A stretch of 32,441 nt of DNA from the NCBI GenBank assembly GCA_002372015.1, contig DFIA01000056.1, forward strand, positions 1-32,441, read 5' to 3'. The notes beneath the pieces were generated by a model that worked only from the letters and a program-made list of their open reading frames with translations, did no database searches and was not told the origin of the DNA. Shown here piece by piece: positions 32,335 to 32,441 of this stretch (its first letter is position 1; every line of letters starts with the position of its first letter). The position numbers were made by a program, and so were the translations under genes. The DNA comes from Bacteroidales bacterium UBA3709. GTDB taxonomy: Bacteria > Bacteroidota > Bacteroidia > Bacteroidales > UBA932.

Positions 32335-32441
32335 ATGAACGGTCAACAAACAAATTTTTTCAGCAAGCAAGTATTGCCCATGATGGCGTTGCTTGCCTTA
32401 TGTGCGTTTGCTGTGCTTACGGGTTGTGCTCGTGAAGACGA
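32335..32441 (+). CDS. Lipoprotein, 5' part only, cut by window edge
   Basis: The first 35 codons of a gene that runs out of the window. It starts MNGQQTNFFSKQ, continues with a hydrophobic core (MMALLALCAFAVLTG) and reaches a lipobox LTGC with Cys31, followed by ARED. The acidic residues soon after the Cys would fit a surface-exposure signal of Bacteroidota lipoproteins. Nothing of the mature protein is visible, so no function can be given. The 7-bp tandem repeat array lies just upstream, and no clear TAnnTTTG box was found in the last 40 bases before the start. Confidence 0.8.
   Translation, partial: MNGQQTNFFSKQVLPMMALLALCAFAVLTGCARED

Overview
The window reads as a chromosomal segment of a Bacteroidota bacterium, almost certainly order Bacteroidales. 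The evidence is a set of lineage-typical families (DUF5686, DUF4270, DUF4294, DUF4465, DUF3098, an Oar-like TonB-dependent receptor, a FeoA-FeoB fusion). In addition, boxes of the form TAnnTTTG, the Bacteroidota -7 promoter element, recur in the gaps between genes, often with a TTG about 18-21 bases upstream. I cannot name genus or species. No insertion sequence, phage, conjugative module or CRISPR array was seen; most genes are housekeeping or envelope functions.

Layout. 1-3493: the 3' part of a LolA-like carrier gene, then a DUF5686 outer-membrane protein. 3502-3658: a self-contained tRNA-Glu(CTC) unit with promoter and terminator. 3694-5968: an M20 dipeptidase divergent from the c-di-AMP synthase gene cdaA, whose two -33 elements abut as CAATTG. 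5972-8179: a small secreted protein divergent from a C69 dipeptidase. 8290-11764: feoAB divergent from a DUF4465 lipoprotein, with a perfect inverted repeat between them. 11863-16026: comF divergent from a PHP phosphoesterase and mutS2. 16023-17285: metK, with a SAM-II-like pseudoknot in its leader. 17511-18040: a 28-codon ORF, a degraded coding remnant and a terminator. 18173-21577: a large TonB-dependent receptor. 21688-23915: a truncated GT5 protein coupled to a DUF4270 lipoprotein. 24022-26925: ftsX, DUF3098, uppP and lpxH as one tight operon. 26899-27576: DUF4294. 27658-29046: a GltS-type symporter. 29105-31401: a Crp/Fnr regulator convergent with hcp. 31595-32441: a second copy of the short-ORF unit, a poorly explained open stretch, a 7-bp tandem repeat and the start of a lipoprotein gene.

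How genes work together. The ftsX-uppP-lpxH operon joins divisome function, recycling of the lipid carrier and lipid A synthesis. LolA, DUF5686, the TonB receptor and several lipoproteins add further envelope functions. The Crp/Fnr regulator next to hcp, plus a TGTGA-N6-TTACA site upstream of the hcp promoter, suggests a local circuit for nitrosative stress like the HcpR-hcp pair. metK appears to be under SAM feedback.

The least explained signal is a pair of homologous units about 14 kb apart (17531-17704 and 31621-31783). Each has a promoter-like box, a related leader with the shared block CTGCATACA(A/G)CTGAA, and a 28 or 29 codon ORF starting MQ(S/R)S. Across the first 10 codons no second codon position differs. 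Copy B ends in a run of ten G that could shift the frame into a further 145 open codons. I do not recognise this family.
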